A stretch of DNA of 64,000 nt from Acidimicrobiales bacterium (GTDB lineage: Bacteria > Actinomycetota > Acidimicrobiia > Acidimicrobiales > Iamiaceae). Of the stretch, positions 46,355-54,838 are shown in pieces (the stretch's first letter is position 1; each line of letters opens with the position of its first letter). The position numbers and the translations under genes are program-made. The notes beneath the pieces are model-generated. The model had not been told where the DNA came from. It searched no databases and worked only from the letters and a program-made list of their open reading frames with translations. The stretch is from NCBI GenBank assembly GCA_030447445.1, contig JAUJOW010000004.1:128071-192070 (forward strand). The letters run 5' to 3'.

Positions 46355-48492
46355 CCAGCAGCGGCGCCCGACTGGTCGGTGATGCCCATCTGCCAGAGCG
46401 CGAAGGCGAGGACGAAGGCCTCCTGGCGCCAGGCGTCGTAGCGGCCCGAGGGGCCGCCGTGGCCGGCGCCGAGCTCCATCTTCAACAGGATGGGGCGATC
46501 GGGGCCGTTGGTCACCGTGGCCCGCAGGCGTTGCACCCACTTCGTCGGCTCGTGGTAGCCGACCCGGGGGTCGTTGAGCCCACCGGTGGCCAGGATGGCG
46601 GGGTACTCCCGGGCGGCCACGTTCTCATAGGGCGTGTAGCTCCGCATGCAGGCGAACACCGCCTCGTCCTCGATCGGGTTGCCCCACTCCTCCCACTCGA
46701 TGACGGTGAGCGGCAGGCTCGGGTCGAGGATTGTGTTGAGAGCGTCGACGAAGGGCACCTCGGCGACGATGGCTCCGAACCCGTCGGGGGCCAGGTTGGC
46801 CACCGCACCCATGAGCAGGCCCCCGGCGCTGCCGCCCCGGGCCACCATCCTCTCCGGCGACGTCCAGCCCTCGGCCACCAGGTGGCGGGCGCAGGCCAGG
46901 AAGTCGCCGAACGTGTTGGGCTTGGCCAGGAGCTTCCCGTCCTCGTACCAGCGCCGGCCGAGCTCGCCGCCGCCGCGCACGTGGGCCACCGCGAACACCA
47001 CCTCGCGGTCGAGCAGGGACAACCGGGCGATGGAGAACCACGGGTCCATGCTGGCCTCGTAGGCCCCGTACCCGTAGATCAGACAGGGGACGCTTCCGTC
47101 CCTCGGGGTGCCCCGCCTGGCCACCACGGAGATCGGCACCCGGGTGCCGTCGTCGGCCTCGGCCCACAGGCGGGTGGACTCGTAGGCGGCCGGGTCGAAG
47201 TCGCCGAGCACCGGCTGGCGCTTGAGGAGGCGCCGCTCACCGGTGGCCAGGTCCTCCTCGAACACCGTCACCGGGGTGACCAGTGACTGGTAGCCGAAGC
47301 GGTAGGTGGAAGTGGCGAACTCCTCGTTGACGCCGGCGCCCACGGTGTGGACCTCCTCGTCGAAATCGAGGTCGCGACGGTCGCCGGTGGCGAGGTCGAT
47401 GACGGCCAGGCCGGTGATGCCGTCGCGACGGACGTGGACCACCAGGTGATCCGCGAAGGCCTCGACCCCCTCGACGCGGGTGTCGTCCCGATGGGTGATG
47501 ACAGGCTCCCACCGGTCACGGCCGAGGTCCCCGAGCGGGACCCGCCACAGGGCGAAGTTGGGAGCGTCTCCGTCGTTGGAGACGACGTAGAGGTGCTCGC
47601 CGTGGTGGGCCACCGAGTACTCGTGGCCCTGGCGGCGAGGCTCCACCGGTCGGGGGTCGCGGGTCGGGTCGTGGGCGTCGAGGATGCGCACCTCGCTCGT
47701 GACCTTGCTCTCGAGGGTGATGGCCACGAGCGCGCCCGAGCGGCTGGTCCCCACCGAGGCGAAGAACCGTTCGTCGTTCTCCTGGTGCACGAGCGCGTCG
47801 TCGCTTCCGTCGGGGGCGTCGACACCCACCACGTGGCGGTGGACGCGCCACGGGCGCTGGGCGGCGTCGAGGGTGGTGTAGAAGCAGGTCGAGGAGTCGG
47901 CCGCCCACGCCAACCCGTACGACGTCCCGTCGATGGCCTCGCCCAGCCGGTCCCCGGTGGTGAGGTCGGTGACGTGGAGGCGGTGGTCCTCGTCCCCCTC
48001 GCGGTCGACCGACCAGGCCAGGCGGTCACCGTCGGGGCTCACCTCGAAGACGCCGATGCTCAGGTACTCGTGGCCCTCGGCGACGGCGTTCTCGTCGAGC
48101 AGCACGACCTCCTCGGCGTCGGCCCCCATGGACGCGCCGGTGCCGTCGTCGGCCCGGCGGCAGTGGATGCGGTACGGCTTCCCCTCCTCGGTGCGGCTGT
48201 AGTACCACCATGTCCCCTTGCGGTGGGGCACCGACAGGTCGGTCTCCTGGGTGCGGTCCTTGATCTCGGCGAAGATGCGGTCGCGGAGGCCGGCGAGGGG
48301 GGCGGTGACGGCGTCGGTGTAGGCGTTCTCGGCCTCGAGCAGGGGCAGCAGGTCCGGGTCCTGCCGGTCCCGCAGCCAGGCGTAATCGTCGACTGTCGTG
48401 TCGCCGAAGCGCTCCCGGACGACCGGCACCTGCTTGGCCGTCGGCGGGGTGGGCGTCGCCGGTGGGGGATCGGCGTGGGCGTCGGCGACCAT
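46351..48492 (-). CDS. ptrB: Oligopeptidase B (prolyl oligopeptidase family S9A)
   Basis: A serine oligopeptidase of 713 residues. The N-terminal beta-propeller spans roughly residues 40-400 (WLRDRQDPDLLPLLEAENAY near the start). The catalytic part has the nucleophile in ARGGSAGGLLMGAV, an Asp in TGGLNDPRVGY and the His in LGAGHGGPSGRYD. EWEEWGNP fits oligopeptidase B, which cleaves after basic residues. ATG at 48492; an in-frame opening further upstream lacks homology. Cytosolic, no signal peptide. Confidence 0.94.
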   Translation of the reverse strand: MVADAHADPPPATPTPPTAKQVPVVRERFGDTTVDDYAWLRDRQDPDLLPLLEAENAYTDAVTAPLAGLRDRIFAEIKDRTQETDLSVPHRKGTWWYYSRTEEGKPYRIHCRRADDGTGASMGADAEEVVLLDENAVAEGHEYLSIGVFEVSPDGDRLAWSVDREGDEDHRLHVTDLTTGDRLGEAIDGTSYGLAWAADSSTCFYTTLDAAQRPWRVHRHVVGVDAPDGSDDALVHQENDERFFASVGTSRSGALVAITLESKVTSEVRILDAHDPTRDPRPVEPRRQGHEYSVAHHGEHLYVVSNDGDAPNFALWRVPLGDLGRDRWEPVITHRDDTRVEGVEAFADHLVVHVRRDGITGLAVIDLATGDRRDLDFDEEVHTVGAGVNEEFATSTYRFGYQSLVTPVTVFEEDLATGERRLLKRQPVLGDFDPAAYESTRLWAEADDGTRVPISVVARRGTPRDGSVPCLIYGYGAYEASMDPWFSIARLSLLDREVVFAVAHVRGGGELGRRWYEDGKLLAKPNTFGDFLACARHLVAEGWTSPERMVARGGSAGGLLMGAVANLAPDGFGAIVAEVPFVDALNTILDPSLPLTVIEWEEWGNPIEDEAVFACMRSYTPYENVAAREYPAILATGGLNDPRVGYHEPTKWVQRLRATVTNGPDRPILLKMELGAGHGGPSGRYDAWRQEAFVLAFALWQMGITDQSGAAAG

Positions 48493-48556
48493 CCGCCGAG
48501 GGTAGGACCCGTCGTCGAGCCGCCCTCCCGCCGGAGCTCCGCTACCTTCGCCGACC

Positions 48557-49078
48557 ATGCCCGTCTACGCCCTCGGCGACCGAGCGCCGGACATCCACCC
48601 CGACGCCTACGTCCACCCCGACGCCGTGGTGATCGGCGCCGTCACCCTGGGCGCCGAGGCCTCGGTGTGGCCGGGGGCCGTGCTGCGAGGCGACGACGGC
48701 ACCATCGCCGTGGGGGCTCGCACGTCGGTCCAGGACGGCACGATCGTGCACACCACCCCGGAGCTCCCCACCGACATCGGCGACGACTGCGTGATCGGCC
48801 ACGCCGCCCACCTCGAGGGCTGCACCATCGGCGACCTGGCCCTCGTCGGCTCCGGGTCGATCGTGTTGCATCGGGCCGTGGTGGAGAGCGGTGCCCTGGT
48901 CGGCGCCAACGCCGTGGTGCCGGGCGGGTTCCGGGTGCCGGCGAGGGCCATGGCCCTGGGGGTGCCGGCCAGGCTGCGGGAAGGGGTGGTCGATCCCGAG
49001 GCGATGATCCGTCCCGGCGTCGAGAGCTACCGGGCCCGGGCCCGCCGCTACCGCGCCGACCTCCGCCGCATCGGCTGA
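48557..49078 (+). CDS. Gamma-class carbonic anhydrase-like protein
   Basis: A left-handed beta-helix protein of 173 residues with hexapeptide repeats (VVIGAVTLGAEASVWPGAVL, CVIGHAAHLEGCTIGDLALV). The metal-binding histidines appear in VHTTP, IGHAAHLEG and the conserved spacing between them. These proteins occur as carbonic anhydrases or in acyltransferase-like roles. The metal ligands favour the gamma-CA/YrdA group. Starts 65 bp from the divergent peptidase gene. Confidence 0.88.
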   Translation: MPVYALGDRAPDIHPDAYVHPDAVVIGAVTLGAEASVWPGAVLRGDDGTIAVGARTSVQDGTIVHTTPELPTDIGDDCVIGHAAHLEGCTIGDLALVGSGSIVLHRAVVESGALVGANAVVPGGFRVPARAMALGVPARLREGVVDPEAMIRPGVESYRARARRYRADLRRIG

Positions 49079-49130
49079 CGGGCGGCTCGCCCGAGCGGAG
49101 GAGCGCAGCGACCGAGAGAGGGCGAAACCC

Positions 49131-49613
49131 TCAGGTCGAGCTGCGCAGCACCTCGAGGGCGCCCACGGGAAGGTTGCGGACCACCCCGAACACGACCATC
49201 GCCACCATGACGACGATGCCGGCTCTGGGGCCGAGCCGCACCTCCGGCAGGCGCAGGCCGAGCGACCGTCCCATCCACAGGACCCAGGCGACGGCCAGCA
49301 CCGGCAGCACCACGACGGCCAGGGCGTTGAAGTCGAGGGCGTCGACGAGGCGACCGTGGGTGAGGGCGTGCACGGCCCGGAGACCGCCACAGCCCGGGCA
49401 GTCGATGCCGGTCAGGTAGCGCAGCGGGCACACCGGGAAGGCCGACGACGTGTTCGGGTTCACCACCGTCGTGTAGGCGGTGGCGGCGGCCATCACCGCC
49501 CCGGTCGCCGCCGGCGGCACCCACCCCGCCCAACGTCGACCCGACCCGCCGGCCGCTGCCGTCGCCCCGCTGTCGACCGGGCCCTCGACGGCGGGCGTCT
49601 CGGTCGCGGACAT
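49131..49613 (-). CDS. DUF2752 membrane protein
   Basis: A protein of about 160 residues with a disordered Thr/Ala-rich N-terminus and three hydrophobic segments. The family signature is FPVCPLRYLTGIDCPGCGGL, with its conserved cysteines and RAVHALTHG following. DUF2752 proteins are small actinobacterial and bacteroidete membrane proteins of unknown role. ATG at 49613; GTG at 49631 is an alternative. Confidence 0.82.
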   Translation of the reverse strand: MSATETPAVEGPVDSGATAAAGGSGRRWAGWVPPAATGAVMAAATAYTTVVNPNTSSAFPVCPLRYLTGIDCPGCGGLRAVHALTHGRLVDALDFNALAVVVLPVLAVAWVLWMGRSLGLRLPEVRLGPRAGIVVMVAMVVFGVVRNLPVGALEVLRSST

Positions 49614-49640
49614 CGACGACGGCGCGGGCACGTCGACAGG

Positions 49641-51011
49641 TTACCCCCGGCTCCTGCGCCCTGGCCCGACGGACCCGGTGCCACCGGTGACGGCAGCGTC
49701 CATCTCGGCGCCTCGCTGCACGGCCTCGGCGATCTCGGCGGCGAGCGCCGGGTACTTGGTCATGAGGGACTGGTAGATGACGGTCTGTTCCTCGAGGAGG
49801 TCGGCGTCGGGGGCGAGCGCCCGGGCGGCCCCTTCGAGGTACAGCATCTGCTTGGACAGCAGGACCAGCTCACGGGGGATGCGCACCCGGTAGCGCACCA
49901 TCGAGCGGATCATGGTGTCCATCAGCTCACCGAGCTGGGCGGTGACCACACCGCCGGTCACGAAGGGCTCGTAGAGCTCCCGGATGGTGGCCGCCATGTC
50001 GTCCACGTCCACGTCGGCCGGTACGGATCCGAACGACCGCAGCGCCCGCACCATGGTCGGGTAGTCGTTGGTGGTGACGGCCATGAGGTACATGGCCAGC
50101 CGGGCCCGGGTGGACTCGGTGAGCCGGCCCACGATCCCGAAGTCGAACAGGACGAACGTGCCGTCCTCGGTCACGGCGATGTTGCCGGCGTGGAGGTCAC
50201 CGTGGAAGAAGCCGTGCACGAGCACGCCCTCCACCACCGTCTGCACCCCCATGCGCAAGAGCCGCTCGGTGTCGATGCCCCGGGCCCGCATGCCGGCCAC
50301 GTCGCTGAACCGCAAGCCTCGGATGCGCTCCATCGTCAGCACCCGCCGCCCAACGAGGTGGTCGTGCACGACCGGCACCCGGGCGTCGGTGATTCCCTCG
50401 TCGGCCAGGATCCTGGTCATCCGGCGCATGTTGTCGGCCTCCAGGCGGAAGTCCATCTCCTCGTGCAGCGTCCGGGCGAAGTCCTCGGCCAGCGCCCGGG
50501 GCGAGCCCACCGAGGTCTGCGGGATGCGCTCGAGCACCTCGCAGACGAGGAGCACGGCCCGCAGCTCGTCGCGCGCCTGTTCCTCGAGGCCAGGGCGTTG
50601 GACCTTGACCACCACCTCGGATCCATCGAGCAGGGTGGCCCCGTGCACCTGGGCGATGGACGCGGCGGCGATGGGGCTGTCCTCGAAGGTGGCGAAGACC
50701 GATGCGAGCGGCCGCCCCAGGTCCTCTTCGACGATGCGGCGAGCCTCACCGGCCGGGAAGGGAGGCACGCGGTCCCGCAGTGACTCGAACTCCGCGGTCC
50801 ACGCCGGCGGGAAGAGGCCCGGACTGGAGGCGATCACCTGGCCGACCTTGACGAACGTCGGGCCCAGGTCGGTGAAGGCCCGTCGCAGCCGCCGCGGCAG
50901 GGGCTCGGCGGTGTGGGTGGCGTGCCGGGCGATGGTGGTGCTGATCGTCCAGGTCCGCCTGGCCATCCCGCCGCGGGCCACGAGCGGAGGGTAATCGACT
51001 GCTCCGGCCAT
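49641..51011 (-). CDS. ABC1/UbiB-family atypical kinase
   Basis: A 456-residue UbiB/AarF-type protein kinase-like protein. The KxGQ motif is FVKVGQVIASSPGLFPPAW, the catalytic loop HGDLHAGNIAV and the metal site LFDFGIVG. These ATP-binding proteins support quinone biosynthesis or lipid homeostasis. ATG at 51011 selected; a GTG at 50966 is possible. The C-terminal helices RIPRELVLLSKQMLYLEGAA are typical. Divergent from the ABC exporter pair. Confidence 0.9.
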   Translation of the reverse strand: MAGAVDYPPLVARGGMARRTWTISTTIARHATHTAEPLPRRLRRAFTDLGPTFVKVGQVIASSPGLFPPAWTAEFESLRDRVPPFPAGEARRIVEEDLGRPLASVFATFEDSPIAAASIAQVHGATLLDGSEVVVKVQRPGLEEQARDELRAVLLVCEVLERIPQTSVGSPRALAEDFARTLHEEMDFRLEADNMRRMTRILADEGITDARVPVVHDHLVGRRVLTMERIRGLRFSDVAGMRARGIDTERLLRMGVQTVVEGVLVHGFFHGDLHAGNIAVTEDGTFVLFDFGIVGRLTESTRARLAMYLMAVTTNDYPTMVRALRSFGSVPADVDVDDMAATIRELYEPFVTGGVVTAQLGELMDTMIRSMVRYRVRIPRELVLLSKQMLYLEGAARALAPDADLLEEQTVIYQSLMTKYPALAAEIAEAVQRGAEMDAAVTGGTGSVGPGRRSRG

Positions 51012-51144
51012 CCCGCCGCTCGCTAGCCTTGACCGGCGGGTCAAGCGTGAGTCGACGGTCGCTCACCGCCCACCCGCTCGTCCCGGAAAGGGGGGGACCA
51101 TCAGCTCCGCCAGCGCCGAGGTCGACGCTCCGCCCGAGCCGGCC

Positions 51145-53019
51145 GTGCCGCCCCCGTCGAGCGAGGGGTGGCAGCTGATCTTCGCCCAGCTCCGGGCCCA
51201 GCGGTGGGGCCTCGCCATCGGCGTAGCCGTCGGCCTCGTCTGGACGGTGGGCAAGGTGAGCGCCCCCAAGCTCGTCGAGCGGGCCATCGACCGCGGCATC
51301 GAGGTCGGCGACGGTGCCGCCATCACCCGGTGGGCGCTGTTGATCGCCGTGGCCGGGCTGATCTCGGCCACCTTCACGGGGCTGCGCCGCTACTTCGCCT
51401 TCCGGGAGGCCCGGTGGTCCGAGGCCGAGCTGCGGGACCGGCTCTTCGCCCACCTGCAGCGCCTGCACTTCTCCTTCCACGACGAGGCTCAGACCGGCCA
51501 GCTCATGAGCCGGGCCAACACCGATCTCCAGCAGGTCCAGAACTTCATCGTTCTGATCCCGCTCACGATCTCCAACGGCGTCACCGTCCTCGCCGTGACC
51601 GTGATCCTCGTTCGCACCAACGCCCTGCTGGCGTTGCTCGCGCTCGGCACCCTCCCGTTGGTCAACGTGTTGGCCAAGCGCTTCTCCAGCCGCCTGCACC
51701 CGACGATGGTGGCCGTGCAGCAGGAGTCCGCCGAGCTGGCCGGCGTGGTGGAGGAGACGGTGTCGGGCGTGCGGGTGGTCAAGGGGTTCGGCGCCGAGCC
51801 GGTCCAGCGCGAGCGGCTGCGCAAGGAGGCCGACGACCTCTACGAGGTGTCGATGCAGTCGACGGTGATCCGGTCCCGGTACTGGCCGGCGCTCGAGCTG
51901 CTCCCCAACCTCGGGCTGGTGGCCGTGCTCGGCTACGGCGGCCACCTGGTGCTCGACGGCCGCCTCGGCCTCGGGGCCCTCGTCGCCTTCAACGCCTACG
52001 TGGTGCTGCTCATCTGGCCATTGCGGATGCTCGGCATGATCGTGGCCCAGTCGCAGCGGGCGGCGGCGTCGGCCCAGCGCGTGCACGAGGTGCTGTCGAC
52101 CGAGCCGATCGTCGTCGATCCGGCCAGGCCGGTGCCCCTGCCGCCAGGTGGCGGCGAGGTCCGCTTCGAGGCCGTGACCTTCGCCTACAGCGGGGTGCTG
52201 GCCAACGCCGGTGGCCGGGTGGAGCGCACGGTCCTCGACGGCTTCGACCTCATCATCGCTCCCGGTGAATCGGTGGCGCTCGTCGGCGCCACCGGCTCGG
52301 GCAAGTCGACGGTGGCCAAGCTCGTGCCCCGCTTCTACGACGTCGACGCCGGCGCCGTGCGCATCGACGGGGTGGACGTGCGCCACGCCGCCGTGCGGGA
52401 GGTGCGCAAGGCGGTCGGGCTGGTGTTCGAGGAGACGTTCCTCTTCAGCGACACCATCGCCGCCAACATCGCCTTCGCCGACCCCGATGCCGAGCCCGCC
52501 GCCATCGAGCGGGCCGCTCGCCTGGCCGGGGCCCACGAGTTCATCTGCGCTCTTCCCGAGGGCTACGGCGCCGAGATCGGCGAGCGGGGCTACTCCCTGT
52601 CGGGAGGGCAGCGCCAGCGCATCGCCATCGCCCGCGCCATCCTGGCCGACCCCCGGGTGCTGATCCTCGACGACGCCACCTCCGCCGTCGACCCCACCAA
52701 GGAGCACGAGATCCGTGACGCCCTCGCCGAGGTGATGATCGGGCGCACCACCATCGTCATCGCCCACCGCCCGGCCACCATCGCCCTGGCCGACCGGGTG
52801 GTGCTCGTCGACGGGGGTGCGGTGGCGGCCACCGGCACCCATGCCGAGCTGCTGGCCACGAGCGAGCGCTACCGGGAGGTGCTGGCGGCGGCCGCCGCCC
52901 GCGACGCCGAGCGGCTCGGTGCTGGCCCTTGCTCCGATGGCGATGGCGGTGCGGCGACCGATCCAACCGGGGCCGGGGCCGTCGGGGGAGAGCGCTTCCA
53001 GGCCGGGCTGGCCGACTGA
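51145..53019 (+). CDS. ABC exporter subunit with degenerate nucleotide site
   Basis: A half-transporter with a six-helix membrane domain (residues 10-330) fused to an ABC ATPase. Walker A GATGSGKST, signature LSGGQRQRIAIARA and Walker B VLILDDATSAVD. The residue after Walker B is Asp instead of the catalytic Glu, the usual mark of the degenerate half of a heterodimeric exporter. GTG at 51145, but AAAGGGGGGG precedes an in-frame ATC at 51100 that would start MSSASAEVDAPPE. Its TGA overlaps the next gene's ATG as TGATG. Confidence 0.92.
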   Translation: MPPPSSEGWQLIFAQLRAQRWGLAIGVAVGLVWTVGKVSAPKLVERAIDRGIEVGDGAAITRWALLIAVAGLISATFTGLRRYFAFREARWSEAELRDRLFAHLQRLHFSFHDEAQTGQLMSRANTDLQQVQNFIVLIPLTISNGVTVLAVTVILVRTNALLALLALGTLPLVNVLAKRFSSRLHPTMVAVQQESAELAGVVEETVSGVRVVKGFGAEPVQRERLRKEADDLYEVSMQSTVIRSRYWPALELLPNLGLVAVLGYGGHLVLDGRLGLGALVAFNAYVVLLIWPLRMLGMIVAQSQRAAASAQRVHEVLSTEPIVVDPARPVPLPPGGGEVRFEAVTFAYSGVLANAGGRVERTVLDGFDLIIAPGESVALVGATGSGKSTVAKLVPRFYDVDAGAVRIDGVDVRHAAVREVRKAVGLVFEETFLFSDTIAANIAFADPDAEPAAIERAARLAGAHEFICALPEGYGAEIGERGYSLSGGQRQRIAIARAILADPRVLILDDATSAVDPTKEHEIRDALAEVMIGRTTIVIAHRPATIALADRVVLVDGGAVAATGTHAELLATSERYREVLAAAAARDAERLGAGPCSDGDGGAATDPTGAGAVGGERFQAGLAD

Positions 53020-54803
53020 TGTTCTCGATGGCCTCGGTCTCCGAGGAGGACCAGCTCGACGCCGAGTCGGCCAAGCGGGTGCTGCGCCGGGCCGGCCGCA
53101 TGCTGCGGCCCTACCGCCGCCAGCTTCGCTGGTCGATCCTGTTGATCCTCCTCTACACCGCCTCCCAGCTGGCCGGCCCGTACCTGGTGAAGTACGGCAT
53201 CGACCGGGGCATCAAGCCGGGGGACCGGGGCGCCCTCGACCTGGCCGTGGGTCTCTACCTGGTCGTGGCCCTCCTGGCCTTCTTCGTCAACCGGCTGCAG
53301 GTGGTGCTGGTCGGCCGCATCGGTGAGGGCTTCCTGCGTGACCTCCGGGTGCGGGTCTTCGACCACCTCCAGCGGCTCTCGATGCCCTTCTACGACCGGG
53401 AGAAGGCGGGGGTGATCATCTCCCGCATGACCTCCGACGTCGACTCGCTGCAGGAGCTGGTGCAGCTCGGGCTGCTCCAGTTCGTGTCGAGCGCGCTCCT
53501 CATCGTCATCTCGGTGGTGGTGCTCGCGGTCGTGTCGTGGCAGCTCATGCTGATCTGCCTGATCCCCCTGCCCCTCGTCGTCGTGGCCAGCGTCAAGTTC
53601 CAGCGTGACTCCAACCGGGCCTACCTGTCGGTGCGCGACCGCATCGGCTCCATGCTCTCGACGCTGCAGGAGGGGATCTCGGGCGTGCGGGTCATACAGG
53701 CCTTCGCCCGGGAGGACGTCGAGGTGGGGCGCTTCGGCCGCCGGAACCGGACCCTCTACGACGCCCACATGCGCTCGGTGAAGATCCAGGCCTGGTACCT
53801 GCCGGTGATCGAGATGGCCGGGCTCGGCACCACCGCCCTCGTGGTCGGCGTGGGCGGCTGGATGACCACCCGGGAAATCGTCACCGTGGGCACCATCGCC
53901 TTCTTCGTGCTGTCGCTGTCGAACCTGTTCGAGCCGGTGCAGATGCTCTCCCAGCTCTTCAACCAGGTCCAGTCGGCCGGGGCGGCGCTGCACAAGCTGT
54001 TCGGCCTGCTCGACACCCCGGTCGAGGTCGGCGAGCGGCCCGGTGCGGTCGACCTGCCACCGTCGGGCCCGGTGCGGGTGGAGGGTGTCTCGTTCGCCTA
54101 CGCCGACGGCGAGCCGGTGCTGCGCGACGTCGACCTGGCCATCGCCGAGGGCGAGCGCCTGGCCCTGGTGGGGCCCACCGGTGCCGGCAAGTCGACGCTG
54201 GCCAAGCTGATCGCCCGCCTGTACGACCCCACCGAGGGCCGCATCACCTTCGGGGGCCTCGACCTGCGCGACGCCACGCTGAGCTCGCTGCGGGAGCGGA
54301 TCACCGTGGTCCCCCAGGAGGGGTTCCTGTTCAACGGCACCATCCGCGACAACGTCCGGGTGGCCAAGCGGGGCGCCACCGACGTCGAGGTCGACGCTGC
54401 GCTCGAGGCCATCGGCGTGCGCGAACGGTTCTCGCTGCTGCGGGACGGGCTCGACACCGAGGTGCGGGAGCGAGGATCACGTCTGTCGGCGGGCGAGAAG
54501 CAGCTGGTGTCGCTGGCCCGAGCCGCGCTCGCCGACCCCGCCCTGCTCGTGCTCGACGAAGCTACCTCGAGCCTCGACCCGGGCACCGAGGTGCTCGTGG
54601 AGCAGGCGCTCGAGCGGCTCATGCACGGCCGGACGGTGGTGGTGATCGCCCACCGCCTCTCCACCTCGGCCCGGGCCGACCGGGTCGGCGTGGTCGACGA
54701 GGGCCGCCTGGTCGAGATCGGGACCCATGACGATCTGGTGGCCGCCGGCGGCCGCTACACCGCGCTGTTCGACACGTGGGTGCGGGGCCTGGCCAGGGCA
54801 TAG
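53019..54803 (+). CDS. ABC exporter subunit with canonical nucleotide site
   Basis: The partner half-transporter, 594 residues. Six membrane helices, then ABC ATPase with Walker A GPTGAGKST, signature LSAGEKQLVSLARA and Walker B LLVLDEATSSLD with the catalytic glutamate, H-loop VIAHRLST. Together with the preceding gene it forms a heterodimer with one active site, like TM287/288-type multidrug or lipid exporters. The start overlaps the upstream stop, so the two are made in equal amounts. Substrate unknown. Confidence 0.93.
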   Translation: MFSMASVSEEDQLDAESAKRVLRRAGRMLRPYRRQLRWSILLILLYTASQLAGPYLVKYGIDRGIKPGDRGALDLAVGLYLVVALLAFFVNRLQVVLVGRIGEGFLRDLRVRVFDHLQRLSMPFYDREKAGVIISRMTSDVDSLQELVQLGLLQFVSSALLIVISVVVLAVVSWQLMLICLIPLPLVVVASVKFQRDSNRAYLSVRDRIGSMLSTLQEGISGVRVIQAFAREDVEVGRFGRRNRTLYDAHMRSVKIQAWYLPVIEMAGLGTTALVVGVGGWMTTREIVTVGTIAFFVLSLSNLFEPVQMLSQLFNQVQSAGAALHKLFGLLDTPVEVGERPGAVDLPPSGPVRVEGVSFAYADGEPVLRDVDLAIAEGERLALVGPTGAGKSTLAKLIARLYDPTEGRITFGGLDLRDATLSSLRERITVVPQEGFLFNGTIRDNVRVAKRGATDVEVDAALEAIGVRERFSLLRDGLDTEVRERGSRLSAGEKQLVSLARAALADPALLVLDEATSSLDPGTEVLVEQALERLMHGRTVVVIAHRLSTSARADRVGVVDEGRLVEIGTHDDLVAAGGRYTALFDTWVRGLARA

Positions 54804-54838
54804 CGGTCGGCGGTGGGCCTCGCCCGTACAGTTCGGGG

